From an uncultured Collinsella sp. (GTDB lineage Bacteria; Actinomycetota; Coriobacteriia; Coriobacteriales; Coriobacteriaceae), in the NCBI GenBank assembly GCA_902494625.1, contig CABUUB010000002.1, positions 1 to 64,000 of the forward strand: a stretch of 64,000 nt of DNA, read 5' to 3'. Position 1 is the first letter of the stretch, and each line of letters opens with the position of its first letter. The notes under the pieces are model-generated. The model made no database searches and was not told where the DNA came from. It was given only the letters and a program-made list of their open reading frames with translations. The position numbers and the translations under genes were made by a program. Positions 7,729 to 16,090 of this stretch are shown here, in pieces.

Positions 7729-7890
7729 CGCCACGAAATCCGCCCATCTACTACGTTTTAACCTCAAGCGCCAACCATACACCCAAAATAGAGAAAACCG
7801 CAGGCGTTCTACCTGCGGTTTTCTTTTTGCAATTCTTGGCGTGGTTGCCGATGCCCTGCCAAACGTAGTAGATGGACCCGTTTCGTGGCG
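7729..7890. repeat. 162-bp element with 30-bp inverted ends enclosing a terminator
   Basis: Bases 7729-7758 and 7861-7890 are inverted repeats. The outer 10 bp (CGCCACGAAA) and inner 15 bp (CCATCTACTACGTTT) match exactly, with five mismatched bases between. The 102-bp interior contains the rpiR/recN terminator hairpin. The arrangement recalls a small terminal-inverted-repeat element inserted between the convergent genes. Confidence 0.7.
7793..7829. terminator. Bidirectional terminator between rpiR-type gene and recN
   Basis: The 11-bp stem AAAACCGCAGG / CCTGCGGTTTT (7794-7804 with 7812-7822) is flanked by T-rich sequence on the plus side and an A-rich run on the left. It serves both convergent genes. 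Confidence 0.85.
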
Positions 7891-7921
7891 GCCGGATTGG
7901 ACATACATGTGGCGGCTCGGC

Positions 7922-9550
7922 CTAGGCACGCGCCTCCGCAAGCATCTGTTTGGCGTGCGCCAGGCTTGCCTCGGACTGATCGCCGCTCAACATGCGGGCG
8001 ATCTCGGCGGTACGCGCTTCGCCGGTTACCTCGTCCAAATGCGTCTGGGGAACATCGCCCGGTTCCTTACTGACAACATAATGCTTGTCGGCCATGACGG
8101 CGACCTGCGCCAAGTGGGTTACGACAATCACCTGATGCGTAGCGGCGAGATCTGCCAGCACGCCCGCGAGCGCACGCGCCGTGGAGCCACCGACACCAGC
8201 ATCGACCTCGTCAAACACCAGCGTATCGACACCGTCCGCGTTACCGAGGACAACCTTGCTTGCCAGCATGACGCGGCTGAGCTCGCCGCCCGACGCAATG
8301 CGGCGCAGGGGGCGTGGCGTCAAGCCGGCACCGCTGCGGTATAGCAGCTCGTAACTCGAAGGACCAACCGGCGTCCACTCAGCACGGGGAAGATCGCGCG
8401 ACTCCCAGACGAGCTCGCCACTACCCATCTCCAGGCGAGCCATCTGGCGGCCAACCTCGTGACAGAAGCGCGGGGCCGCCGTATTGCGAGCGCGCTTAAG
8501 CGCCTTGGCGGCAGCAAACAGTTCGTGCTCCGCCGCGCCAAGCGCTTCACGCGCCATTTTGATCTGTTCATCGCCATCATCAACCAGCGAAAGCAGCTCT
8601 TGCGAGCGATCACGCATGGCAAAAACATCGTCCATGGTCGGACCCCACTGACGCAGCAGGCCCTTGAGGTCGGAATACCGCTCGCGCATGCGAGCGAGCT
8701 CGCGAGGATCGAAGGCGACCCCATCGCGATAGGCGCGCAGCTCGTTGGCACAATCCTCAAGCGAGATGCAGGCATCCGAAAGCGTCTCGGCAATGTCGCC
8801 CAGTTTGCGATCGACGGTAGCCATTCGGGAAAGCTCTGCCACGGCGCTGTTCACGGCATCGAGCGCTCCCCCTTCGGCGGCAAGCGATGCATGGGCATCG
8901 TTAGCTGTGGCAACCAGTACCTCGGCATGTTCGGAGCGCGGCAGCAATTCCTCGAGTTCCTCATACTCGCCCGGCTTAGGGTCGACCTCGCCGATGCGCT
9001 CGAGGGCAAAGCGCGCCTCCTCGACACGACTCCCCTGCGCACGCGAGGCCTCCTCAACGCGACGGACCTCCTTGGCAGCCGCGCGCGAGGCTTTAAAGCA
9101 AGTACGGTAGTGCTCGAGTGCCTCGAGCGCAGAGCGCCCCGCCCAGGCATCGACCATGGCAACGTGATGCGCCGGGTCGAGGAGGCGCTGGTGCTCGTGC
9201 TGACCGCACAGATCCATCATCACGCCGACGCGCTCCGAAAGCTCGCGCACGCTGGCGATGCGGCCGTCAATCCTCACGCGGCTGCGGCCCTCGGCAGAAA
9301 GGCTGCGCTGGACCGTGAAGCCCTCCGTGTCGTGCGGGCCGTCAAACAGGCGTGCCTCGACGCTCGCCAGCGCCTCGCCCTCGCGCACCGTCGACGAATC
9401 CGCACGCTCGCCCAAAATAAGCTTAAGGGCCGAGAGCAGCGCGGTCTTGCCGGCGCCGGTCTCGCCTGTCAGGACAGTCAGGCCGGCACTCGGCACCAGC
9501 GTCGCCTCACGAATGAGTGCAATGTTAGAAACCTGCAGCTCATCGATCAT
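7922..9550 (-). CDS. recN: DNA repair ATPase RecN
   Basis: This 542-residue SMC-like ATPase acts in double-strand-break repair. The N-terminal head starts MIDELQVSNIALIREA and has the Walker A GETGAGKTALLSAL. The middle is a long charged coiled-coil region. The C-terminal head has the ABC signature RIASGGELSRVMLA and the Walker B segment LVFDEVDAGVGG. Length and ends match the family, so the start at 9550 is secure. It overlaps nadK by 11 bp, a common RecN-NadK-TlyA arrangement in Gram-positive bacteria, so these genes are probably co-transcribed. Confidence 0.96.
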   Translation of the reverse strand: MIDELQVSNIALIREATLVPSAGLTVLTGETGAGKTALLSALKLILGERADSSTVREGEALASVEARLFDGPHDTEGFTVQRSLSAEGRSRVRIDGRIASVRELSERVGVMMDLCGQHEHQRLLDPAHHVAMVDAWAGRSALEALEHYRTCFKASRAAAKEVRRVEEASRAQGSRVEEARFALERIGEVDPKPGEYEELEELLPRSEHAEVLVATANDAHASLAAEGGALDAVNSAVAELSRMATVDRKLGDIAETLSDACISLEDCANELRAYRDGVAFDPRELARMRERYSDLKGLLRQWGPTMDDVFAMRDRSQELLSLVDDGDEQIKMAREALGAAEHELFAAAKALKRARNTAAPRFCHEVGRQMARLEMGSGELVWESRDLPRAEWTPVGPSSYELLYRSGAGLTPRPLRRIASGGELSRVMLASKVVLGNADGVDTLVFDEVDAGVGGSTARALAGVLADLAATHQVIVVTHLAQVAVMADKHYVVSKEPGDVPQTHLDEVTGEARTAEIARMLSGDQSEASLAHAKQMLAEARA

Positions 9551-10400
9551 GACGGACTCCGTAGAATACGCGGCTCACCGAGTTGTAAAAACTCTCGGGG
9601 CCGTAGTCGAGCAGCAGCACATCGCCTGGGCCTCGGCGCACGGCCACGCTCTCGACCGTGCCGTCGCAGGTAATAAACTGTCCATCGATAGCGATCGCCG
9701 GAACGCTCGGGCGATCATCGGACATAAAGATTTCGACGACATCACTCGGCGAAGTCAAGAAGGCACGGGCCTGAATGGTGTGCGGCGCAATGGGTACGCA
9801 GACCATACCCGTATAGTCGGGGCTCACAATGGGGCCACCTGCACTGAGCGCGTACCCCGTAGAACCAGTCGCCGTGGACACGACCACGCCGTCGCCACGC
9901 AGTCGATCGATATGGTGGCCCGACACCGTGATGTCGAACTCAACCATATCGGACAGGGGGCCGCGCGTGAGCGCCATGTCGTTGAGGGCGAACGTGCGCA
10001 CGACATCCTTCGTGCCATCGTCGCGCACGGACACGATATCCGCGGCGATGGTGGCGCGACGGCTCACGTGCAGCTCGCCGGAAAGGGCGTCGCTCACGAC
10101 CTGCAGAATGTCGCGCTCCTCGGGGCTCGCAGCAGTTAAAAAGCCCAGGTGACCATAGGAAAGACCGAGGATAGGAATCTCGCGATGGTTGAGGATGCGG
10201 GCAGCGCGCAGCAACGTACCGTCGCCGCCGAGCGTAATGACCAGATCGGAGCCGTCAATATCAGGCGTGCTTTGAATCTTCGATCGCTGGTCGGCAGCCC
10301 ATGCGACCTCATAGCCCTGGCGCGTCAGCCAAAGCTCGAGCATCAGGCCGCTCTCAACCGCCTCTTGCTTGTAGTAATTGGGAACCAGAAAGACCTTCAT
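9540..10400 (-). CDS. nadK: NAD kinase
   Basis: This 286-residue enzyme phosphorylates NAD to NADP and sets the cellular NADP pool. The diagnostic GGDGT motif sits at 58-62, and the substrate loop STATGSTGYALSAGGP follows near residue 160. The usual NE pair of the second motif reads ND in LNDMALTRG, a conservative change. It overlaps recN downstream by 11 bp and the tlyA gene upstream by 4 bp, so translation is likely coupled across the three genes. Nothing suggests transfer or damage. Confidence 0.96.
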   Translation of the reverse strand: MKVFLVPNYYKQEAVESGLMLELWLTRQGYEVAWAADQRSKIQSTPDIDGSDLVITLGGDGTLLRAARILNHREIPILGLSYGHLGFLTAASPEERDILQVVSDALSGELHVSRRATIAADIVSVRDDGTKDVVRTFALNDMALTRGPLSDMVEFDITVSGHHIDRLRGDGVVVSTATGSTGYALSAGGPIVSPDYTGMVCVPIAPHTIQARAFLTSPSDVVEIFMSDDRPSVPAIAIDGQFITCDGTVESVAVRRGPGDVLLLDYGPESFYNSVSRVFYGVRHDR

Positions 10401-11200
10401 AGCGTTGCAGCTTTCTCGCTCAAAACCGATACCTGGAATTGCAGCTCGTCTTGCGTGCGGTCGCCGGGGTCAAATCTCGTGCCGTACAGGAAAAACTCAA
10501 CGTTTCCCTTGGCACCATGAATGGGCGACACGCACACATCGACCGGGAACAGCCCCTTGGCAGCAAAGAGTTCAACTGCCGCAACGAGTGTATCGCGGCG
10601 CACGGCGGGATCGGTCACAATGCCGCCCTCACCCACCAGCGCCGCCGGAGCCTCAAACTGCGGCTTTACAAGCGTGCAGAATGCACCCGTAGGCGCCAGG
10701 CACGCCAGCACCGCATCGATAATGTTCGCGATGCTGGTAAACGAGACATCACACACAGCCAGGTCGATGGCGCCGGCATAGCCAAGCTCAGGCAGCTGCG
10801 TCACGTTTGTGCGCTCATGCAGCGTCACGCGATCGTCCTGACGTAACGACCAATCGAACTGGGCGCGACCAACGTCCACCGAGACAACGGTCGCAGCTCC
10901 GCGCTTGAGCAGGCAATCGGTAAAGCCGCCGGTAGAGCAGCCCACATCCAGACAGGCAAGGCCCGTCGGATTGATACCAAACGTATCAAGCGCGCCTTCG
11001 AGCTTAAGACCGCCGCGGCCAACATAGGGAATGCGCCCCTTCACGTGCAGCGGCAGGCCCGGGGTCACCTTAAGGCCCGGTGAAGTCAAGCGCTCGCCGC
11101 CGCTCGAGACCAAGCCGGCCATAAGAGTGCGAAGGGCATCCGCGCGATCGGCGCAGATGCCCTGTGAAATCAGTTCGTCATCAAGACGCACACGTTTCAT
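10397..11200 (-). CDS. tlyA: TlyA-family 2'-O-ribose rRNA methyltransferase
   Basis: The protein has an N-terminal S4 RNA-binding domain (KRVRLDDELISQG, then MAGLV) and an FtsJ-like methyltransferase domain with the SAM loop CLDVGCSTGGFTDCLL. TlyA proteins methylate ribose in 16S/23S rRNA and were once called haemolysins. The ATG at 11200 (267 residues) gives the canonical family N-terminus. In-frame ATG at 11209 and TTG at 11212 are possible, and no start has a strong ribosome site. Its position between xseB and nadK is conserved in many Gram-positive genomes. Confidence 0.92.
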   Translation of the reverse strand: MKRVRLDDELISQGICADRADALRTLMAGLVSSGGERLTSPGLKVTPGLPLHVKGRIPYVGRGGLKLEGALDTFGINPTGLACLDVGCSTGGFTDCLLKRGAATVVSVDVGRAQFDWSLRQDDRVTLHERTNVTQLPELGYAGAIDLAVCDVSFTSIANIIDAVLACLAPTGAFCTLVKPQFEAPAALVGEGGIVTDPAVRRDTLVAAVELFAAKGLFPVDVCVSPIHGAKGNVEFFLYGTRFDPGDRTQDELQFQVSVLSEKAATL

Positions 11201-11244
11201 GAATGCCATCAACCATTCGTATCCGGAGATGCGGCCTAGCTATT

Positions 11245-11475
11245 CTAGGATTCGTTTGCCGCATCCTCATCGTATTCCTGCTCGAGCTTGTCGGCCTCAC
11301 GCGGCGTCAGCTCAAACTTATCGACCATGTCGACCGCGCGGGAGCCCAGCTCAATCGCCTCGTCAAACAGATCGAGCGAACGCTCCAAGGAGGTATCCTT
11401 GGAGCGAACGGTAGCGATGATCTGATCCAAACGGTCCGAGATCTCGTCAAAGTTGCGGACAGAATCCTCTGGCAT
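11245..11475 (-). CDS. xseB: Exodeoxyribonuclease VII small subunit
   Basis: This 76-residue protein matches XseB in length and in its core: FDEISDRLDQIIATVRSKDTS, then LERSLDLFDEAIELG. The small helical subunit assembles with XseA into the single-strand-specific exonuclease VII. The large-subunit gene xseA, often adjacent, is not in this window. The gene sits between nusB (2 bp upstream) and tlyA in the same direction, so it belongs to the same transcript. The acidic tail is usual for the family. Confidence 0.92.
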   Translation of the reverse strand: MPEDSVRNFDEISDRLDQIIATVRSKDTSLERSLDLFDEAIELGSRAVDMVDKFELTPREADKLEQEYDEDAANES

Positions 11476-11477
11476 GA

Positions 11478-12065
11478 CTACTCCTCGACGGAGTCGGCCT
11501 CGACGGCCTCAGCAGCGTCCGCGCCCTCGGCCAGCACGCCAGCCTCGGCCTGAGCAGCTGCAACCTTTGCGGCAGCCTCGGCAGCCTGTGCCTCCTCGCG
11601 AGCGCGATCCTCGGCCAGCAGCTCTTGGTATAGGTCCTCGCCCGGCAGCTCCTCGCTGCGAGCGATCTTACCCAGCACGCCGTTGACAAACGACGCGGAC
11701 TGGTCGGTGCCATAGGCCTTGGCAAGCTCGACGGCCTCGTTGATCACGATGGCGTCCGAGACCTCCTCGTCGGTGAGGAAACGCATCTCGTAAACGGCGA
11801 TACGCAGCAGGTTGCGGTCGGCGCCGGGCATGCGCATAAGATCCCAGTTCTTGGCAACGGAGCGCAGAGCGCAGTCGATGCGGTCGATATGCTCGTAGGC
11901 ACCGCGACACAGCTCCAGCGCATAGGGGTCGAGGGGACCCTTCGAGATCAGGAAATCACCCTCGAGGACGCGCTCGAGCGGGCTGTCCGTGGCCTCGGCC
12001 TGGAATAGCAGCTGCAGCGCCTGACTGCGGGCAAGCGTACGCCCGCGATAAACCTTAAGGCTCAA
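11478..12065 (-). CDS. nusB: Transcription antitermination factor NusB
   Basis: The first 140 residues are a typical NusB fold: GRTLARSQALQLLFQAEA, then ALRSVAKNWDLMRMPGADRNLLRIAVYEM and IVINEAVELAKAYG. NusB with NusE (S10) binds boxA RNA and promotes rRNA antitermination. At 195 residues it is longer than most NusB proteins because of a roughly 50-residue Ala/Glu-rich, probably disordered C-terminal tail. It lies between the Asp23-type gene and xseB with gaps of only 2-3 bp, a widespread operon order (asp23-nusB-xseB). Confidence 0.94.
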   Translation of the reverse strand: MSLKVYRGRTLARSQALQLLFQAEATDSPLERVLEGDFLISKGPLDPYALELCRGAYEHIDRIDCALRSVAKNWDLMRMPGADRNLLRIAVYEMRFLTDEEVSDAIVINEAVELAKAYGTDQSASFVNGVLGKIARSEELPGEDLYQELLAEDRAREEAQAAEAAAKVAAAQAEAGVLAEGADAAEAVEADSVEE

Positions 12066-12068
12066 AGG

Positions 12069-12431
12069 TTACTCCTTGGGGAAAACGAGGCCGTCGATGC
12101 AAACGTCAACGCGCTCGACCTCAACGCCCACCTGGGCATCGATGGCGGCGACCACGGCAGCGCGAACGGCCTCGGCGAGTTTCTTGAACGGATAGCCAAA
12201 GAACACCACGACGCGCACGGTGAGTGCGAGCTTGTCGCCAACGACCTCGGCCTCGACCGCCGGCTCGGAAGCCGGGGCCTTGGACGAGAGCATCATGGAG
12301 ACAAGGTTGGTGGCAAGGTCCTTGACGCCAACGGAGGCGATGCCCTCGACATCGGACACGGCGCGCGAGACGATGGCGGTCAGAACATCGGGCGAAATGC
12401 CGATGCCGTCAATCTTGATTTCCTGGGGCAT
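12069..12431 (-). CDS. Asp23/Gls24 family envelope-stress protein (YqhY-like)
   Basis: This 120-residue protein has the Asp23 core (GISPDVLTAIVSRAVSDVEGIASVG, then VRVVVFFGYPFKKLAEAVRAAV). Family members are small cytoplasmic or membrane-associated proteins; the one beside nusB and accB/efp in Firmicutes (YqhY) is linked to fatty-acid metabolism. Its exact role here is unknown. It lies 3 bp upstream of nusB and 24 bp downstream of efp. A second family member is encoded at 59104-59460 beside a DAK2 kinase gene, the other usual position. Confidence 0.88.
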   Translation of the reverse strand: MPQEIKIDGIGISPDVLTAIVSRAVSDVEGIASVGVKDLATNLVSMMLSSKAPASEPAVEAEVVGDKLALTVRVVVFFGYPFKKLAEAVRAAVVAAIDAQVGVEVERVDVCIDGLVFPKE

Positions 12432-12455
12432 GAGTCCTCCTAGAAGAGTTGGTTG

Positions 12456-13019
12456 CTAGACGCGGGAGACGAACTTGCCGTCGCGGGTGTCAACCTTGAT
12501 GACCTCGCCCTCGTTGAGGTACATGGGGACCTGGATGACAGCGCCGGTGTCGATCGTGGCCGGCTTGGTGGAACCCTGGACGGTGTCGCCCTTAAAGCCC
12601 GGGTCGGTCTGGACGATAGTGGTCTCGATGAACATCGGCGGGGTCACGCCCATGAGCTCATCGTCGGCGAAGAGCAGCTGGCAGACGTCGTTCTCGCGCA
12701 GCCACTTGGAGTTCTCGCCCACCATGTCCTCGGGAACGGGAACCTGCTCATAGGACTCGTTGTCCATGAAGATGTAGTCGGTACCATCGTTGTAGAGGTA
12801 CTGGAACTCACGGGTGGTGAGCATGACGCTCTCGAACTTGGTGCCGGCGTTGCAGGTGTTCTCGACGACGCGGCCGCTCTTGATGTCGCGGGTCTTGTAG
12901 CGCACAAACGCGCCGCCCTTGCCCGGCTTGACATGCTGGAACTCGACGATGGTGTAGACCTTGTCCTTGATGCGGAGACCGAGGCCGTTCTTGAAGTCGG
13001 CGGTAGAAATGGTAGGCAT
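12456..13019 (-). CDS. efp: Translation elongation factor P
   Basis: This 187-residue protein has the family length (about 185). It starts MPTISTADFKNGLGL. The loop VKPGKGGAFVRYKTRD carries the Lys near residue 32 that reaches the peptidyl-transferase centre and is often modified. EF-P relieves ribosome stalling on polyproline. The ATG at 13019 follows AGAAAGG; the frame extends 11 codons upstream without homology. No epmA/epmB-type modification gene is in the window. The gene heads the efp-asp23-nusB-xseB-tlyA-nadK-recN string. Confidence 0.96.
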   Translation of the reverse strand: MPTISTADFKNGLGLRIKDKVYTIVEFQHVKPGKGGAFVRYKTRDIKSGRVVENTCNAGTKFESVMLTTREFQYLYNDGTDYIFMDNESYEQVPVPEDMVGENSKWLRENDVCQLLFADDELMGVTPPMFIETTIVQTDPGFKGDTVQGSTKPATIDTGAVIQVPMYLNEGEVIKVDTRDGKFVSRV

Positions 13020-13111
13020 AGCGACCTTTCTTCTTATGGGCAGAACGCACAAGCGTCCAAATTACATACGATAGAAATTATACACTTGCAGACGGCGCCT
13101 GCAGCGAGCGC

Positions 13112-13156
13112 ATAAAAAGAGAACGCGGGGCGTCCGGATCGATTCGGACGCCCCGC
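13112..13156 (-). terminator. Intrinsic terminator of the M24 aminopeptidase gene
   Basis: On the minus strand a 12-bp stem GCGGGGCGTCCG/CGGACGCCCCGC is followed by TTCTCTTTTT. It lies 24 bp after the stop at 13180 and separates this gene from efp. Confidence 0.88.
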
Positions 13157-13179
13157 CCCAAACTATCTACCGAAGTAGA

Positions 13180-14310
13180 CTAGCAGTCGATAACGTGCAG
13201 GTCGTGCGGGGTCTTGGTGAAGGGCTCGTAGCCGTTCTCGGTGACCACGCCGTAGTCCTCAAGGCGCACGCCGCCCACGCCGGGCAGGTAGACGCCGGGC
13301 TCCATGGTGACAACCGAGCCGATCTCGATGGTGTTCTTGCTGCGGTTGAAGTTGGGCAGCTCGTGGATGTCGATGCCCACGCCGTGGCCCAGACCATGGT
13401 TGTAGTAATCGCCATAGCCGGCATCGCCGATGATCTTCTTGGAAAGCTTGAAAATGTCGTTGCCCTCGACGCCCGGATGGATGGCGGCGACGCACTCCTC
13501 GTGCGTACGGCGCACGAGCGCATACAGGTCGAGCTGTTCCTGCGTGGGCTCGCCCATCACGACGGTGCGCGTCATATCGGAACGATAATCGCAGTAGCCC
13601 GCGCCGTAATCCATGAGGACAAAGTCGCCCTTCTCGATCACGCGGTCGCTCGGCACGGCATGCGGGTTGGCGGTGTTGGGACCGCTCGCCACGATGGAGC
13701 CGAAGGCAAGGCTGTCAGCGCCGTTGGCGAACATAAAGTTCTCGAGCTCGTTGCGAACCTGCTTCTCGGTCATACCGGGCATAATAAAGCCGAGCATGTG
13801 CTGGAAGGCGGCGTCGGTGATCGACTGTGCATGGCGCATGAGCTCGATCTCCTCGGCATCCTTGATGGCGCGCATCTTGCGGATGTCGTCGTGCATCAGC
13901 GGCAGCATGCAGGCGACGGAACGGTCCTCCAGGCCGCGCTGAATACCATGGTAGAAGTTAATCTGCATATCGTCCTCGACAGCACAGACACGGCACTTGT
14001 TAGCCGCAATCTTGCCGGCGACCCAGCCGGGGATGGTACCCTCGTCCATGTCGTAGACCCAGGGGCTGCCGGTGGGCGTGTTCTCCTCAAAGCTGTTGAG
14101 GTAGCGCGAGTCGGTGTGGAACAGGCACTGGTCGGCCGTAATAAACGCAGCGTGCGGGAACTCGAAGGTGTAGTCGAAGACGCCCTTAACGCCCGTAAGC
14201 CAACGAAGGTTGGCCTCGTCGCGCACCACGATGGCGTCGTAGCCACGCTCGGCCATCAGGGCACGGACACGCTCGATACGACCGGCAGGACCGGCAGCAA
14301 ACTCAGACAT
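13180..14310 (-). CDS. pepP: Xaa-Pro aminopeptidase (M24B family)
   Basis: This 376-residue two-domain metallopeptidase removes an N-terminal residue preceding proline. The creatinase-type N-terminal domain (residues 1-135) is followed by the pita-bread domain. All five metal ligands are visible: the Asp pair in MDYGAGY and YRSDMTRT, His in HGLGHGVGID, Glu in MEPGVYLPG and Glu in GVRLEDYG. The ATG at 14310 has an AAAGGAA site. It is flanked by a terminator downstream and a large palindrome upstream, so it is probably a single-gene transcript. The enzyme class is secure; the pepP symbol is the best fit among close paralogues. Confidence 0.92.
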   Translation of the reverse strand: MSEFAAGPAGRIERVRALMAERGYDAIVVRDEANLRWLTGVKGVFDYTFEFPHAAFITADQCLFHTDSRYLNSFEENTPTGSPWVYDMDEGTIPGWVAGKIAANKCRVCAVEDDMQINFYHGIQRGLEDRSVACMLPLMHDDIRKMRAIKDAEEIELMRHAQSITDAAFQHMLGFIMPGMTEKQVRNELENFMFANGADSLAFGSIVASGPNTANPHAVPSDRVIEKGDFVLMDYGAGYCDYRSDMTRTVVMGEPTQEQLDLYALVRRTHEECVAAIHPGVEGNDIFKLSKKIIGDAGYGDYYNHGLGHGVGIDIHELPNFNRSKNTIEIGSVVTMEPGVYLPGVGGVRLEDYGVVTENGYEPFTKTPHDLHVIDC

Positions 14311-14342
14311 GCAGATTCCTTTCTTGTTGTCTCTATATAGAC

Positions 14343-14405
14343 GGGACGGGTCTCAACCGAACGACGGAATCGCATGCGATCCGCAACCGATTGGAAACCC
14401 GTCCC
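14343..14405. repeat. 63-bp concentric palindrome between aroB-like and pepP genes
   Basis: Outer arms GGGACGGGT (14343-14351) and ACCCGTCCC (14397-14405) are exact complements. A perfect 12-bp dyad ATCGCATGCGAT (14369-14380) shares the same centre. No T tract follows on either strand, so it is not an ordinary terminator. It could be a REP-like element or a protein-binding site in the pepP upstream region. Confidence 0.65.
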
Positions 14406-14442
14406 TCAACATGATACGAAAGACGATGGATGTCAATAAATC

Positions 14443-15552
14443 TTAGAGAAGTTCTTTGCGAGAAGCCAAGTAGGCGTGAGCATGGCGCTCAAGAACCTCG
14501 TCCTCAACGCTCGTTAGACGAATGGCGCCGAGCGCCGCGGGCAGCGGCAACATGTTGCGGTTCGAGCGGACAAACTGCTGTCTGCGGAACTCCTCGATAT
14601 ATGCGGCAGGCTCCAGATCGAAAGCAAGCTCCTCGATACCAAAATCCTCCAGGCAGTCATCGACCTCAAAGACGTAATCGATATCAAAGTCGCAGGCATC
14701 GTGGGCAACGCGCGCCTCAAAGCGCATGCCCTCGGACAACAGCTGGTAGACAGGGACCTGCGAAGCGGCATCGCCCAAGCAGGCGCGCAGGGTACGCTCC
14801 CCCGTCTTGCCAAAATCAAGCGCATGGCGAGCGCTCGGGTTCGTGGCCATCAGTACGTCCTTGCGGGCAGTCTGAGACCATTGAACGGCATTGACGAGCG
14901 CGACCTCCTCGCCCGCGAGAATCTCGGGGACGGTCTCAGTAAACTGATTCCAGCGGGACTTGCTGCTCGAAAGCATGGTGCCAACAAGTACCACATAGCC
15001 GAGCTTGAGGTCCTCGGGGTCCGCCTCGCGAACAAGGTCGAGGTCACACACGATCAAGCCAGGTTCGGGACGGAACGCGATGGCGGGAAGCGCATTGGCC
15101 GACGAGGCGACGAGCGGCTTCATGGTCGTCGCGACCGTGAGCATGGCGTCGAACGTCGTCGGCAGCAAGGCGCACTCAGTGCGACCGCACCACTGATTGG
15201 CGCACCAGCTAACAACCGAGCAGGTTGCGGCGTCGCCAACGGCGACAACCAGATCGTCGCAGGTAATGCCGTTGGCAGACAGGGCGCCAAAGATAGCATC
15301 AGCATCGGCCAGCGTGGCACCAGCAGGCGAAACCTCGAGGACTAGCGGCGACACGGCAAAACCGGCGTCGACCAGCGCATGCTCGACGACCTCACCAAAA
15401 CGCTCGGATGTGACGTCGTTCCAAACCACCATCGCGCGCTTAGGCTTGCCAACGGCCGAGGCAAACATGCGCGACAGCTCATCGAACGCGCCCAATCCGA
15501 CGCGGACATCGACACTGCGGTTTTGGAAATTGATCAGTTGACGGCGAATCAT
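14443..15552 (-). CDS. aroB: 3-dehydroquinate synthase-like protein with degenerate active site
   Basis: The 369-residue chain aligns along its length with AroB (NAD-binding half, then a helical half) and overlaps aroK by 4 bp, the usual shikimate arrangement. Key motifs are altered. The nucleotide loop GGGVxGD reads VAVGDAA. PTTLLAxxDSxxGGKT reads LPTTFDAMLTVATT. The Glu of G(F/L)AEVVK reads GYVVLVG, FGHTxGHA reads DFGKTGERTL, and HGEAV reads LSEGMRFEA. All three metal ligands therefore appear lost. It starts MIRRQLINFQN at 15552; longer starts lack homology. The frame is intact, so it is not simple decay. It may be inactive, regulatory or neofunctional; calling it AroB is by homology and context only. 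Confidence 0.75.
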   Translation of the reverse strand: MIRRQLINFQNRSVDVRVGLGAFDELSRMFASAVGKPKRAMVVWNDVTSERFGEVVEHALVDAGFAVSPLVLEVSPAGATLADADAIFGALSANGITCDDLVVAVGDAATCSVVSWCANQWCGRTECALLPTTFDAMLTVATTMKPLVASSANALPAIAFRPEPGLIVCDLDLVREADPEDLKLGYVVLVGTMLSSSKSRWNQFTETVPEILAGEEVALVNAVQWSQTARKDVLMATNPSARHALDFGKTGERTLRACLGDAASQVPVYQLLSEGMRFEARVAHDACDFDIDYVFEVDDCLEDFGIEELAFDLEPAAYIEEFRRQQFVRSNRNMLPLPAALGAIRLTSVEDEVLERHAHAYLASRKELL

Positions 15553-16082
15553 AGCAGCCCACGCTCCAAAAGCATCTCGGCACAAAGGTAGGAAACGTCC
15601 TCGAAGGACTTGTTGCGAATATCAAGGGTAAGGTCGGCGGCCTGGCGATATAGCGGACGGCGATGCTCAAACAGGCGCGCGGCATGCTCGGGAGAGCGGA
15701 AATCGGGGCGCGTGTCGGACCGACGAATCTGGCGAATCGAATCCTCGAAGTCACCCTCGAGGTACACGCACGTACCCATTTCGTGCATCAGCTCAATATT
15801 CACCGGCGTCTCGACGATACCGCCCCCGCACGAAACCAACAGGCTGCGCTCGCTTTGGAGCGAACGGAGCGCCGAGGTCTCGAGCTCGCGAAAACGATCC
15901 TCACCCTCGGTCTCAAAAATCTCGGTTACCGACTTGCCGCAACGGCGCACGACCAGGCGATCGGTATCGATAAAACGCCGCTTGAACATGGTGCCGACGT
16001 TGCGCGCGAGCGTCGATTTGCCCGCGCCCAAAAAGCCGATAAAGAAGATATGGTCGCAGCCGTGTTTGGTGTGCTGGGACAT
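15549..16082 (-). CDS. aroK: Shikimate kinase
   Basis: This 177-residue P-loop kinase phosphorylates shikimate to shikimate 3-phosphate. The Walker A GFLGAGKSTLA, the shikimate-binding Asp in FIDTDRL, Arg in EDRFRELE, the SCGGGIV loop and the lid Arg in RRSDTRPDF are all present, so it looks fully active. It lies between a YqeG-type phosphatase gene (8 bp upstream) and the AroB-like gene, which it overlaps by 4 bp. The intact kinase beside a degenerate synthase makes this locus worth attention. Confidence 0.95.
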   Translation of the reverse strand: MSQHTKHGCDHIFFIGFLGAGKSTLARNVGTMFKRRFIDTDRLVVRRCGKSVTEIFETEGEDRFRELETSALRSLQSERSLLVSCGGGIVETPVNIELMHEMGTCVYLEGDFEDSIRQIRRSDTRPDFRSPEHAARLFEHRRPLYRQAADLTLDIRNKSFEDVSYLCAEMLLERGLL

Positions 16083-16090
16083 GACGAGAC

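Noticed and set aside
14443..15552. AroB-like gene considered a frameshifted pseudogene.
   Set aside because: The frame is uninterrupted, has family length and coupled overlap with aroK; loss is of specific residues, not of frame.
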